From: Saccoglossus kowalevskii
Lineage: Eukaryota > Hemichordata > Enteropneusta > Harrimaniidae
Reading direction: 5' to 3'
Length of the DNA: 11,684 bases
Assembly (NCBI RefSeq): GCF_000003605.2
Contig: NW_003150756.1
Span: 354,926 to 366,609 of the forward strand
In this document: positions 1 through 8,009 of the stretch, piece after piece
Numbering within the stretch: the stretch's first letter is position 1
Layout of the letters: each line of letters opens with the position of its first letter
The notes under the pieces: model-generated
What the model was told of the DNA's origin: nothing
Databases searched by the model: none
What the model saw: the letters and a program-made list of their open reading frames with translations, nothing else
Made by a program: the position numbers and the translations under genes

Positions 1-44
1 TTACTTTGTGTAAATAAACATTTGATTCTTATAATTGTTCACAG

Positions 45-312
45 TGCGGGAGTCGATTTTAATGATGGTGTAGTTATGACGGCTCAGCCATTAAAGACGG
101 ATGAACTGTTTGAAGTTCGTCTAGATACCAAGGTAGCGCGATGGAGTGGTTGTCTTGAGATTGGATTCACCAGCAACGCGCCTGACAGCTTTCAAATTCC
201 GCCCACTATGACGCAATGCAAAGAAGGAGTAACCCTTATGTGGAGTGGTTCTAACATCATGAAGAATGGCAAGAAAGTGATAGAACTTGACACTGATTTA
301 GACGACTGTAGT
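45..312 (+). CDS. Exon A: N-terminal two-thirds of NHR domain
   Basis: The acceptor is the pyrimidine-rich ...TTGTTCACAG ending at 44, and the donor is GTAAGT at 313. The exon gives 89 full codons. Hallmarks of the NHR are F-N-D-G-V-V, P-L-K-x-x-E-L-F-E-V-R-L, W-S-G-C-L-E-I-G-F-T (compare W-S-G-S-L-E-I-G-V-T in Neuralized) and the W-S-G-S-N turn near residue 70. The first NHR strand would lie in an upstream exon. The frame stays open past the donor to 480, but the homology stops at 312 and resumes at 503, so the splice is preferred over read-through. Confidence 0.88.
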
Positions 313-3300
313 GTAAGTTACCATGGTTACATTTTTGAAAACAAACAAAGCATTATCACAACCACCGTCCGTAAAACAAACTGGCCATATTGGTATTACC
401 TCAGTCCTTCTACAGAACCCGATGAAGTGGTATTTGTGGCGACAATAGAGGAGTTGTGGTATTATAGACGGGTCGAGTGATGACACGTTGTTTTCCTTGC
501 AGATTGGCGATACCATTGGTATTGTCCGTAGAGACGACGAATCGTTTCACCTTTATTACAATGGTGAGGTACTTAGGAGAGCTGTTCGATTGAGGAGTAC
601 GCCGTCCATTGTATATGGTGTGATTGATTTGTATGGCCAGGCCGAACGTATCACAGTATTAGGTAAGAACACTCACTCAGAGTTATTTTGATTCCAATCA
701 TATCCTACATACGTATTGTCTATAGACATACTTCGTCATTGATTTGCATCAGCTTATAACAACATTTATTTCACCAATGTCAGGTACGCAGTTAACTGGA
801 TCTCTCTCAGCCTCTCGGGCGCCAGCAAAGACCAAAATTGAGGCTACTGGTAATGATCCCAACTCCGTCATGATGAGAATGAGAGAAACGTTGGATCTGA
901 TAAAAATGGGCTCTGATATTGACATACGCACAGTCTCCATTTCTATAGCGCAGCATATTCTTCAGCCTTATCACGACACAGAAAGTGAAAGACTCCGCCA
1001 AAGATTTGGTGACCATCTTGCAGATATAGGGGCGGCAGCTGAACTTAAACAGTTACTGGAGCGCTTGAATGCGAAGGGAATGGGCAGTGAACATGTATGG
1101 TTAGGTATGAACGTGGTTCGTAGTAGTTGCTGGAACTATTCGGATGCAAGTCTCCGGTTTTGTAAACAGCTTGGTCAATGTGGTATACTGGAAATGATGT
1201 TGAAAGATTTAGATCGTTATGGACCTCATAGTTCCACAGATGAGGTAAGAAAACAGAGGACAAAATGACGCGTTCCTTTCAAGTCTGCCGCGATTTTGAT
1301 GACGCCTGTAATACACAAATTATCAAAATGGTATTTGTGTTTTGTTATTTACCGTCGTGTATCCATAGCAGCGCTTTCTAATTTAACACGGTTTATAAAT
1401 AGAAAGTAATGACAAGACACCAATCACAGTTCCCGCAGTCGGCCCGGGAACGTGCAGGAAACGGCCACACTGTTATGTCCTCGGCTGTACTTGTTTCAAA
1501 TACAAATATTACATTGAAATTCATATGTACTTTTAATGGGTCTGTGTCATTTTGTTTAATTAAATTTAAGTCGTTTTAGCTGGGTGTCAAATACACCGTG
1601 TGCTTTTAAATAATGTATGAATTGATGAAACTATTGCATACATAATTTCATATCTGGCAGACTGTTGAAATGAAATAGTTTGTATGACAACTTCCGTAGT
1701 TCTTAATGGGGCGACCAATACCTTTATTGAACTTATAATGTCGTAATGACGAGCATACATCACAATAGTACAGTTGCATACAGTCCTATGACTGTTAAAT
1801 AATTATACAAATTTCCAATATATATTTAATATTACAGAAAAAGCGTTTTATTGTTGTATCCGCAATGAGCATCCTTCACAACTCTGCAAAGGCTACTGAA
1901 AATAAAGATGTATATTTCAGGCTTCGTGCAGTCCAGAGAATCTCACCATTTCTAAAGTCCAATGACAAAGAGTTGGCCAGCGATGCTTTGTTAACCTTAT
2001 CATATGTGGTGGAAGACGACAAAGTTAACCTATTAGAAGCAGATTCACAGTCGATAACCATTATTCTGCAACGTCTCCAAAGTGCATTGACAAATCCTAC
2101 AACCTTAAGATCAGCTGAAGGAGGCTATTCTGCCCGGGAACTTGTCACGGGGCTTGGCAATATTGGTGCTAATGACAAGAACAAAATGACCATCGTAGAC
2201 AACGGTGCCGTGCCTTTGTTAGTAGACCTAATGAAAGTCGACCGTCACGCCGAACAAGAATGCGCTGCTAATACACTGTGGATTCTCGCCCGACTAGATA
2301 GAAATAAAGGACAAATTGCCAAAAATAGAGAAGTGATCCCGACGCTCACAAAACTCACTGCAAGTTCGAACCTTGCAGTCAAACAAGCAGCAGATAGGGC
2401 GCTGATGCGAGTGAAACCCGTGTTTGGTCTTACCCAAGGTATGTTCTAAGTCAATAGTAATATAGGTCTAATGATTTACTAAATCCTTACTAGTTTATTT
2501 CACTTACACGTGACACGATGTAGATTCTTATACATATTTTCTATCTTCTTTATACCCAAGTCTATATTGGACCTTCAGCTGACGTCAAATGTGCGTATAG
2601 ATCACTATGTGAGCGTTTTAAAACATCCCTAAAATTATCTGGTAAGTTATAATGTAATTCTAATTTGTTTTCTGTAGAAACGTTTCCGAAATTTTCAGTT
2701 CGCCATTTTCTTATTGTGTATGTCACGATTTACTAATGCTATTTCACAGAGTACTTCTTCAATGAAGAATATGATATGTGTTATTGTACATCCTGTCACT
2801 GTGCCAGAGGTGATAAACTATATTACGCTCGTGGAAACCCAGCAAAGGACTATGGTGTTCCAATGGGATGGTGTCGATTTGCCTTGAAGTAAGTTTGTAT
2901 AAGATGAATCTGTCGTGTATGATGTGCTCAATCTACGTAGCATAATATGCGTATCTGTTGTGGAGGCCACTCTGCATTGACTCTGGATTTAAACCCACCT
3001 GTTTTACCGTGGTAAATCTTTGCCTGTCATTCGTGTAATATATATATGTTCTTTTTGCGATTCTAAATTGTTTATGTTTTTATACAGAGTTCCAGAGCGA
3101 GCTAAGGCTCTTGAAGTTTTCGAAAAATGGCATGTTGCTTTCCATGGAACTACTGTGAGAGCAGTAAAACCAATTCTTGAAGGTGGTGATCTGCTTTTTC
3201 CAGGTTTGTTTTGTGTTTTACATTTATTGAACGTTCTATCATATCATTTACAAAGACTACATTCTTTTGACGGGATGACTTCATAGGGACTACATCCACA

Positions 3301-4353
3301 ATTCTGCGCTTGCAAGAGTTCATCTTATTGTTTGGCAAATCATAAGTGTTCCAATTTAATAACCATGGCATATTTTCATTATAAACTGGCATCATGATAT
3401 TTGTGGATAGAAATTCATTTTCGTCGGTCTTTACACACGCATTTTCCTTGTCTGTATTGACAAAGTGGAGATGGGTCAGAAATAAACTTTGAACTGAGAT
3501 TCAGTGTTCAGGCAATGGTGACGTATTATAGACTGTGACACGTATCACTTAAGTATCATGCCTTTCTTCTGTGACCTACATTTTACATTTATTTTTACTA
3601 ACAGGTGATATTATACTAGGGGGAAAAGAGCTTCGCGAAGAAGATGGACACTTTACTGATGATTTTAAGCCAGAGGGATTTGATACAAAACAATTGTTTC
3701 TTTCTCCCAGTATTAGATATTCGGGCTGTGATGTATACGCAAAGACCACCGAGTAAGGACACAGTCATTTCACTCTCAGTATTCGTAATTGTTTTAACTG
3801 ATCCACCGAGTAAGGACAGGGTCATTTCATTCTTCCAGTATTCATAGTTGTATTATCTGATCCATCGAGTAAGGACAAGGTCATTTCACTCCTCCAGTAG
3901 TCGTAGTTGTATTATCTGATCCACCGAGTAAGGACAAGGTCATTTCACTTTTTCATTATTCATAGTTGTATTATCTGATCCACCGAGTAAGGACAAGGTC
4001 ATTTCACTTTTTCATTATTCATAGTTGTATTATCTGATCCACCGAGTAAGGACAAGGTCATTTCACTCTTTCAGTATTCATAGTTGTATTATCTGATGCA
4101 TTTCTAATCTGTTAAATTAGTGTATATCAAACGTTATTCTATTTACAGTTTCAAAGACACTTTGACTAAAAAACGTTACAAAGCCAGGGTGGTCTTCCAG
4201 GTGTGCATCAGACCAGCTTCCTACAAAGTTGGAAGGGAAACTATAGCAGCTGAAGAAGAGATTGATCCAAAGTTTAGCAATCAAGAAATTGAATGGTTTA
4301 CTAAAGAACGTGGATGCGTCATTCTTTATGGTTTATTGGTTAAAATGGAATGA
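45..4353 (+). CDS. NHR / ARM-like / NEURL4-type C-terminal domain protein, 3' part of gene (8 exons)
   Basis: The CDS is join(45..312, 503..662, 784..1244, 1838..2438, 2750..2888, 3088..3203, 3605..3752, 4149..4353). Every intron starts GT and ends AG, and codon phases match at all junctions, giving 698 residues to a TGA at 4351-4353. The first base (45) completes a codon begun upstream, so the N-terminus is missing. Numbering from the first full codon, residues 1-142 are most of a Neuralized homology repeat, about 143-496 are helical with ARM-like repeats, 507-514 hold a cysteine cluster, and 497-698 form a NEURL4-type C-terminal domain. NHR domains are protein-interaction modules of Neuralized E3 ligases and NEURL4. 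No RING is visible in this part. A scaffold or NAD-linked effector role is inferred. The exon structure is solid. The exact orthologue is not, so no symbol is given. Confidence 0.88.
503..662 (+). CDS. Exon B: C-terminal third of NHR domain
   Basis: The acceptor TTTTCCTTGCAG ends at 502 and the donor is GTAAGA at 663. The exon supplies the closing NHR strands: I-G-D-T-I-G-I-V-R, then F-H-L-Y-Y-N-G, then V-Y-G-V-I-D-L-Y-G. These match the family pattern G-D-x-I-G-x-x-R ... L-H-x-x-x-N-G ... Y-x-V-V-D-L-Y-G. It joins exon A in phase 0 and ends in phase 1. Confidence 0.9.
784..1244 (+). CDS. Exon C: linker and first helical (ARM-like) segment
   Basis: The acceptor ...CACCAATGTCAG ends at 783 and the donor is GTAAGA at 1245. 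The first ~25 residues are Ser/Thr/Ala/Lys-rich and look like a flexible linker after the NHR. The rest is alternating amphipathic helices, including D-H-L-A-D-I-G-A-A-A-E-L and C-K-Q-L-G-Q-C-G-I-L-E-M-M. This G-(A/I)-x-x-x-L helix-turn pattern is typical of armadillo or HEAT-like repeats. The exon ends in phase 0. The fold is inferred from pattern alone. Confidence 0.82.
1245..1837 (+). other. Intron C-D, 593 bp
   Basis: This is the longest intron of the gene. It is AT-rich with many stops in all frames. No repeat, RNA gene or extra exon could be supported. Phase 0 on both sides would allow skipping of either neighbouring exon only with loss of ARM-like sequence. Confidence 0.75.
1838..2438 (+). 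CDS. Exon D: main ARM-like repeat block
   Basis: The acceptor ...TTTAATATTACAG ends at 1837 and the donor is GTATGT at 2439. The exon has 200 codons, in phase 0 with exon C; nine codons precede the first ATG, so that ATG is not a start. Repeating helices are seen, such as A-S-D-A-L-L-T-L-S-Y-V-V, then N-K-M-T-I-V-D-N-G-A-V-P-L-L-V-D-L-M, then E-C-A-A-N-T-L-W-I-L-A. The motif (I/V)-x-x-x-G-A-V-P-x-L-V-x-L-M followed by A-A-x-x-L-W-x-L-A is a clear armadillo repeat signature. From memory, a similar ARM block occurs in multidomain invertebrate TIR proteins. Confidence 0.9.
2439..2749 (+). other. Intron D-E, 311 bp
   Basis: This is a phase 1 intron with donor GTATGT. A CTGTAG at 2673-2678 could pass for an acceptor, but the sequence after it gives no family-like peptide. 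Nothing else is visible. Confidence 0.7.
2750..2888 (+). CDS. Exon E: cysteine cluster at start of NEURL4-type C-terminal domain
   Basis: The acceptor TGCTATTTCACAG ends at 2749 and the donor is GTAAGT at 2889. The exon is too short to stand out as an ORF, but phases 1 and 2 fit its neighbours exactly. It encodes E-Y-F-F-N-E-E-Y-D-M followed by C-Y-C-T-S-C-H-C (residues 507-514), R-G-D-K-L-Y-Y-A-R-G-N-P and P-M-G-W-C-R-F-A-L. The C-x-C-x2-C-x-C cluster with a nearby histidine may bind zinc. The W-C-R-F segment leads into the C-terminal domain. Confidence 0.85.
3088..3203 (+). CDS. Exon F: H-G-T motif of C-terminal domain
   Basis: The acceptor TTTTTATACAG ends at 3087 and the donor is GTTTGT at 3204, inside CAG|GTTTGT. 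The exon encodes V-P-E-R-A-K-A-L-E-V-F-E-K-W-H-V-A-F-H-G-T-T, then V-K-P-I-L-E-G-G-D-L-L-F-P. The F-H-G-T motif (His codon 3143-3145, residue 562) is placed like the His-Gly-Thr of PARP-type ADP-ribosyltransferases. It starts in phase 2 and ends in phase 1. Confidence 0.86.
3204..3604 (+). other. Intron F-G, 401 bp
   Basis: This is a phase 1 intron with no recognisable exon or repeat. An AATAAA lies at 3481-3486, inside the intron. Whether it is ever used for premature polyadenylation cannot be told from sequence. Confidence 0.7.
3605..3752 (+). CDS. Exon G: central C-terminal domain segment with S-x-x-Y
   Basis: The acceptor TTTTTACTAACAG ends at 3604 and the donor GTAAGG begins at 3753. 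The exon encodes L-G-G-K-E-L-R-E-E-D-G-H-F, then F-L-S-P-S-I-R-Y-S-G and C-D-V-Y-A-K-T-T. Reading through the donor meets an in-frame TAA at 3754-3756, so splicing here is needed for full length. The last seven bases (3746-3752) are also the start of the tandem repeat that fills the following intron. Confidence 0.87.
3746..4097 (+). repeat. 59-bp minisatellite, six copies, spanning the exon G splice donor
   Basis: Copies start at 3746, 3803, 3862, 3921, 3980 and 4039. The first is 57 bp and the other five are 59 bp. The copies at 3921 and 3980 are identical over all 59 bases, which points to recent duplication. Each unit begins CCACCGAGTAAGGAC (CCATCGAG in the third), so each carries the same GA|GTAAGG donor as exon G, with GT at 3753, 3810, 3869, 3928, 3987 and 4046. 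The unit also contains CATTTCACT and TTGTATTATCTGAT. The array fills most of the 396-bp final intron and ends about 50 bp before the true acceptor. Confidence 0.95.
4149..4353 (+). CDS. Exon H: C-terminal exon with stop codon
   Basis: The acceptor ATTCTATTTACAG ends at 4148. The exon completes a split Asp codon and runs 67 more residues to TGA at 4351-4353. It encodes K-R-Y-K-A-R-V-V-F-Q-V-C-I-R-P, then a charged stretch, D-P-K-F-S-N-Q-E-I-E-W-F, and finally V-I-L-Y-G-L-L-V-K. The E-I-E-W glutamates (codons 4285-4287 and 4291-4293, residues 677 and 679) sit just before the last strand, where ART-fold proteins carry their third catalytic residue. Confidence 0.88.
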
Positions 4354-5086
4354 CAGAATGTGATTGCATATAGTTAAACAGAATCCCAGCAACGTTCAGT
4401 AATTCACTAACAAAGATTATAACATATTGCATCCATTCATTTACATTCACAATACACTTGTTGGAAGTAAACTTTAAATATATCTATTTCATATTTGAAG
4501 GTTACGTATTGAAACGTATTGTAACATGTATAGTTAATATATACTTGTTTTGTTGTTGATTTCACCGAGTTGAAAAACTGTAATTCAAGTATACTAATTT
4601 CCATCTACCAGTAATTGGATTCTTATATTCGAACAAATACGTACAATTCAAGTATACTAGTAGTACAACTATGAGTGTGTTAAAGAAAACTAACGATCAC
4701 TTGTTGAAGTGAGGACACCAGATCTATAAACGTGCGAGAAGGTACAAAGTAAGAGTTTCTGGAGCTTAATTGCGTGTGTTTGTATAGTAACAATCAGACA
4801 ATGAGAACAAATATGTACTTATATAGGAGTACTAATTCGTTACTGACAATGCTTTCATGTTTTTGTTAGCATCAATGTTTATGACTGTGAGAAGATTTTT
4901 GTCGAGGTAATATTTTTAGTATTGTATACAGGTATGCTCGCGTTTTCAGTGTCATCGTAAACATCAATGTTATAATGTATTAAGTGACTAACACATAACC
5001 ACGACGTTATATAATATACCAGTGCTGTGTAAACTCAATTCAATTTTTGTGAACAAAATATGATTGGGTGGTGAGTACAAAATAAA
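4354..5086 (+). other. Probable 3' UTR, with candidate poly(A) signal at 5081-5086
   Basis: No ORF follows the TGA. The first AATAAA that I find downstream on this strand is at 5081-5086, with another at 5205-5210. The stretch is AT-rich. A 15-bp direct repeat, AATTCAAGTATACTA, occurs at 4582-4596 and 4645-4659. The true end of the transcript cannot be fixed without RNA data, and a weaker variant signal nearer the stop is possible. Confidence 0.45.
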
Positions 5087-5255
5087 TGTACATGACAAAT
5101 TAGTAACTTGTCATGAGTTAGCAGTGTAATCATTAGAATGACAGTCAGAAAACGTCCAATTGGTTTTAAGTTAGTGATTTTTCAAAAGTAATTACAGCTG
5201 AACTAATAAATGATTTGAGTAGGTAATTAATTTGATATCCATTGAAATACAGTTT

Positions 5256-5573
5256 GTGGGCGAAAGATGAGGACAGCTGGGATGGATGAAATAGTCCATT
5301 CCAGCTAAGGATGAGATCATCTGTCCCAGTTTATGAGTTGGAAAAAGAGGATGAAATACAAACACCCCTGTCAAAACAACAAAATAAAATATCACAGTCC
5401 ATTATACAGACAGCTTATAGAATGAATTGAACTGTCACATTCTAAGAGTTGGACAGATACAGGACTTGTGAACAGGCATGACATCATTTATTATAGCCCA
5501 CCAGTTGAACAGATATGGATGAAATAGGATATCACAGTACATGAGTTGAATAGATATGGATGAAATAAGATAT
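5256..5573. repeat. Degenerate tandem repeat; clearest unit 41 bp
   Basis: The best pair is 5503-5532 and 5544-5573, which match at about 28 of 30 bases around AGTTGAAYAGATATGGATGA, with a period of 41 bp. Older copies are suggested by GATGGATGAAAT near 5281, GAGTTGG...GATGAAATAC near 5336, and CAGTCCAT near 5396. Similar pieces (GGACAGCT, CAGTCCATGG, GGACAGCTAAGAATGAAAT) recur at about 6910-7018. Confidence 0.6.
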
Positions 5574-5816
5574 ACTACAAAAAGGGAATAAATAAAGATG
5601 GTAAAATCAAAGTAGAAAAGAAAAGTTACCTTTTGAGTAAAATTCAAAGAGGAAATCAAGATATGAGACAGAATAACTTGATTTTGTGGTTGCATTGATT
5701 TCATGTGGATATATCATAGAAAGTTAATTGTTGGAAGGATTGTTGACGGAATGTACGCCATCAATATACGTGAAGGTGAAATTGAATGATTTCGCTTCCC
5801 TGTGTCTTCTATTGAC

Positions 5817-6290
5817 GATTTGGCTTGGCCGATTTCTTTCAAACTTGGCAGGTAGGTCTCACCTTCACCCTAGTTATTAAGAAAAATCTGAAAACAATTT
5901 TTGGCCCACCGTTGCCATAGCAACTGCCAAAAAACTGATTTTTGGATAGCTTCGCGCCAAATGTATCTCCTCCTACAAATTTAAGATAAACCACTTCAGA
6001 GATAGCTCATTCTACTCAGCTTGAGTGTGGGCACAAAATTACTATTTTAATTTTTGATATCTTTTTTCATTACCGAGAAATTTGATCCCTAAGTTGGGGT
6101 AACGTTTCACCAGCAACGGCTTTTAACTCCTCTGTGATTTTTACGGCTCGGCTGATTTTGTTCATACTTCAGAGGTAGGTCGTACCGTCACTAATTGGAA
6201 AAAAATCCTGGCGCACCACTGCCATTGCAACATCCAAAAACTGATTTTTGAATACTTTCGCCCCAAATGTATTACCTCCTACCAGTTTTG
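5817..6290. repeat. Imperfect ~160-bp direct duplication
   Basis: Copy 1 is about 5817-5983 and copy 2 about 6135-6290. Shared blocks in the same order are AGGTAGGTC, CCACCGTTGCCATAGCAAC versus CCACTGCCATTGCAAC, CCAAAAA-CTGATTTTTG and CGCCAAATGTATCTCCTCCTAC versus CCCCAAATGTATTACCTCCTAC. A third, weaker echo (GCCATGGAAACAGCCAAAAA) lies near 6629-6648. It looks like an old non-coding repeat family. There is no coding frame. Confidence 0.65.
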
Positions 6291-6350
6291 TAATAGCAGT
6301 GTTCAAGTGACCATGCTTTTTATTTTGGCTACGTTGCCCACTGGTAGGAG
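6276..6350. repeat. Short inverted repeat, 11-bp arms
   Basis: CTCCTACCAGT at 6276-6286 is exactly inverted as ACTGGTAGGAG at 6340-6350. It encloses the 3' end of the second copy of the local duplication and may mark its terminus. Confidence 0.5.
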
Positions 6351-6491
6351 ATCACCGGCGCCGACATTGTTACACTGTATCAACGTAATCCCAACGTAAC
6401 TTTGAACTTTGAATGAACTGTAAATGCTGCCTTCATTCTAGAAAATCCTATCGCAAAACGGTTGGAAATAATAAATGTAACAGCAGAATAC

Positions 6492-6535
6492 GTCCTAGCA
6501 CAGTCACTCTACTAGTAGAGTGACTGTGGTCCTAG
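6492..6535. mobile_element. Perfect 30-bp palindrome between 7-bp direct repeats
   Basis: 6499-6528 is a perfect palindrome: CACAGTCACTCTACT followed by its exact reverse complement. GTCCTAG stands on both sides, at 6492-6498 and 6529-6535, like a target-site duplication. It reads as two fused terminal inverted repeats with no interior, that is, a minimal or collapsed miniature transposon. No coding capacity is present. Confidence 0.65.
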
Positions 6536-7031
6536 TAATAAACTAAGTGAGTTCTAAAGACTGAATGGTGTTTGCGAACTTCGTATACGGGCCCATTTAG
6601 TTATAAACGGACGTTAGCTTCACGTTTATGCCATGGAAACAGCCAAAAACATATTGCTTGTTTTTGAGCGGATCTGATCGCCAACCAGCCTACCGGCTTG
6701 TTTTACATTTCTGTGACATCAAAATAACGCATGTTATTGCCTGGAATTCGCAATAGCTCAATTTTCAGAGGATCTACCTGATAGAGTTTTGAACCATACC
6801 CTGAGCCAACTTTTTCAATAATTGAAGACAATCAAAACTCTGCCTCTTTGTTAACTCCAAAAAATTGCAATTAGAAAACTAAGAAAGAAATAAGATATCA
6901 GTCAAGGATGTGGACAGCTATGCAATGAGAATACAAACAATTACAGTCCATGGTGCGAATTGATTTGAGCCAATTACATTTTAACATTTAAGGGAGAAAT
7001 GGACAGCTAAGAATGAAATTAAGCATAGGGG
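6529..7031. other. Non-coding stretch
   Basis: No gene is seen. It holds a weak third copy of the 5817-6290 repeat near 6629, and short pieces related to the 5256-5573 repeat family at about 6890-7018. Confidence 0.6.
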
Positions 7032-7374
7032 GTTTTCAACCCGCCTATTCACATAGTTCATACCCACCATAGACTCTGGTCAGTCAAAATGACTATTTTG
7101 AACTGTAGACATTAATCTGCAATCAGCCAATAACACAGAGAAATCTAGGTAAGGGAAAACCCATGACCTCATAGATTTTCTTCCACGTCACGCAACACGC
7201 GACCAATGTAAAGAGGGCAGCGCCATCTTGCCTTATCTTCACTCCCCTTTTTTCTCTGTACGCTACGGAAAGTGGGGTGGACCTGAAGTCTATGGTGGGT
7301 ATGAACTATGTGAATAGGCAGGTTGAAAAACGCTGTGCCTAAATTCACTACGTTCAATTACTCACCATAGACTC
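7032..7374. mobile_element. MITE-like element with ~43-bp terminal inverted repeats and a third inverted arm
   Basis: The left arm 7032-7075 (start GTTTTCAACCCGCC, end CACCATAGACT) is inverted at 7287-7329 (start AGTCTATGGTGGGT, end GGTTGAAAA) with about one mismatch. A third, more diverged copy of the arm lies at 7341-7373 in the orientation of the left arm, so 7287-7373 is itself a large imperfect hairpin. The interior (7076-7286) has no coding frame. The outer limits and target duplication are unclear because the right side runs straight into retroelement-like sequence. Confidence 0.7.
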
Positions 7375-7452
7375 CAGTAGGCAGAGTCAGACACCGAGAG
7401 GTGGTGGGTTTCCGAGCAAAACAGAAAAAAAGGAGTACTCAATATAAAGGAG

Positions 7453-7469
7453 TGTCCCATCCTGGGACA
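7453..7469. repeat. Short hairpin in the putative terminal region of the DIRS-like element
   Basis: TGTCCCA (7453-7459) and TGGGACA (7463-7469) pair across a 3-base loop. The sequence after it, ACATTTTTACTTATGAC, resembles terminal regions of DIRS-group elements as I remember them. It is offered only as a likely edge marker. Confidence 0.4.
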
Positions 7470-8009
7470 ACATTTTTACTTATGACTACCACCTAGCTAA
7501 GACCAATGAAAAACGGTGTTTTACCTTGCCAGTGTCGTCCCCATAGTGAAAGCATACTGCTAATAGGGTGATGGGGGTCGGCATTGCCTGAGGACGCTAG
7601 ACCCAAACCTAATTTCTGGGGGTAAATAACATTCCAAAAAGAAAGAAAAGAGGCCGAAACAGTTCTGCATGAGGACATAGGCCGAAAGCGAGACCTAGGA
7701 ACATCCAAGCAGTGCTGACAGGTGAAACTTCTCCGCACAAATCTGTAGGCAAGACTACTCTATCGCCTATGCTTCCCTGTGAACGCTCGGGCTGGGCCAT
7801 TCAAGTCTGACCAGCTACAAGGGGACCCACCCTAAAAAGACTTTCCTCATTGGATTGCGTGTCTCTAATAATTGATAGGCGTTCTCCAGAAGCCTGCCCT
7901 CAGTACATGTTTGAAGAGGCACCGGATGCAAAAGCGCTAATGAGTTTGCACACATCTCATGCGCCCGTAATTGGCGTTTCTGTAGACCCTGTGTGGAAGA
8001 TGCCAGATA

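Noticed and set aside
22-480. Continuous frame starting at ATG 22 as a complete 152-residue protein
   Set aside because: The ATG lies in an intron before the acceptor at 44, and NHR homology stops at the 313 donor and resumes at 503.
298-516. Minus-strand frame
   Set aside because: It is a shadow of exons A and B and the intron between, with no family pattern.
3644-3847. Plus-strand frame across exon G and the minisatellite
   Set aside because: It is out of frame with the exon G peptide and runs into tandem repeats.
3746-4097. CRISPR array
   Set aside because: The units are contiguous with no unique spacers, and the context is a eukaryotic intron.
5435-5704. Minus-strand hydrophobic 89-residue frame
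   Set aside because: It lies over an AT-rich degenerate tandem repeat. The Ile/Phe/Tyr bias comes from base composition.
7493-7800. Two overlapping minus-strand frames as genes
   Set aside because: They fall in the downstream part of the DIRS-like relic, have no recognised motif and conflict in frame.
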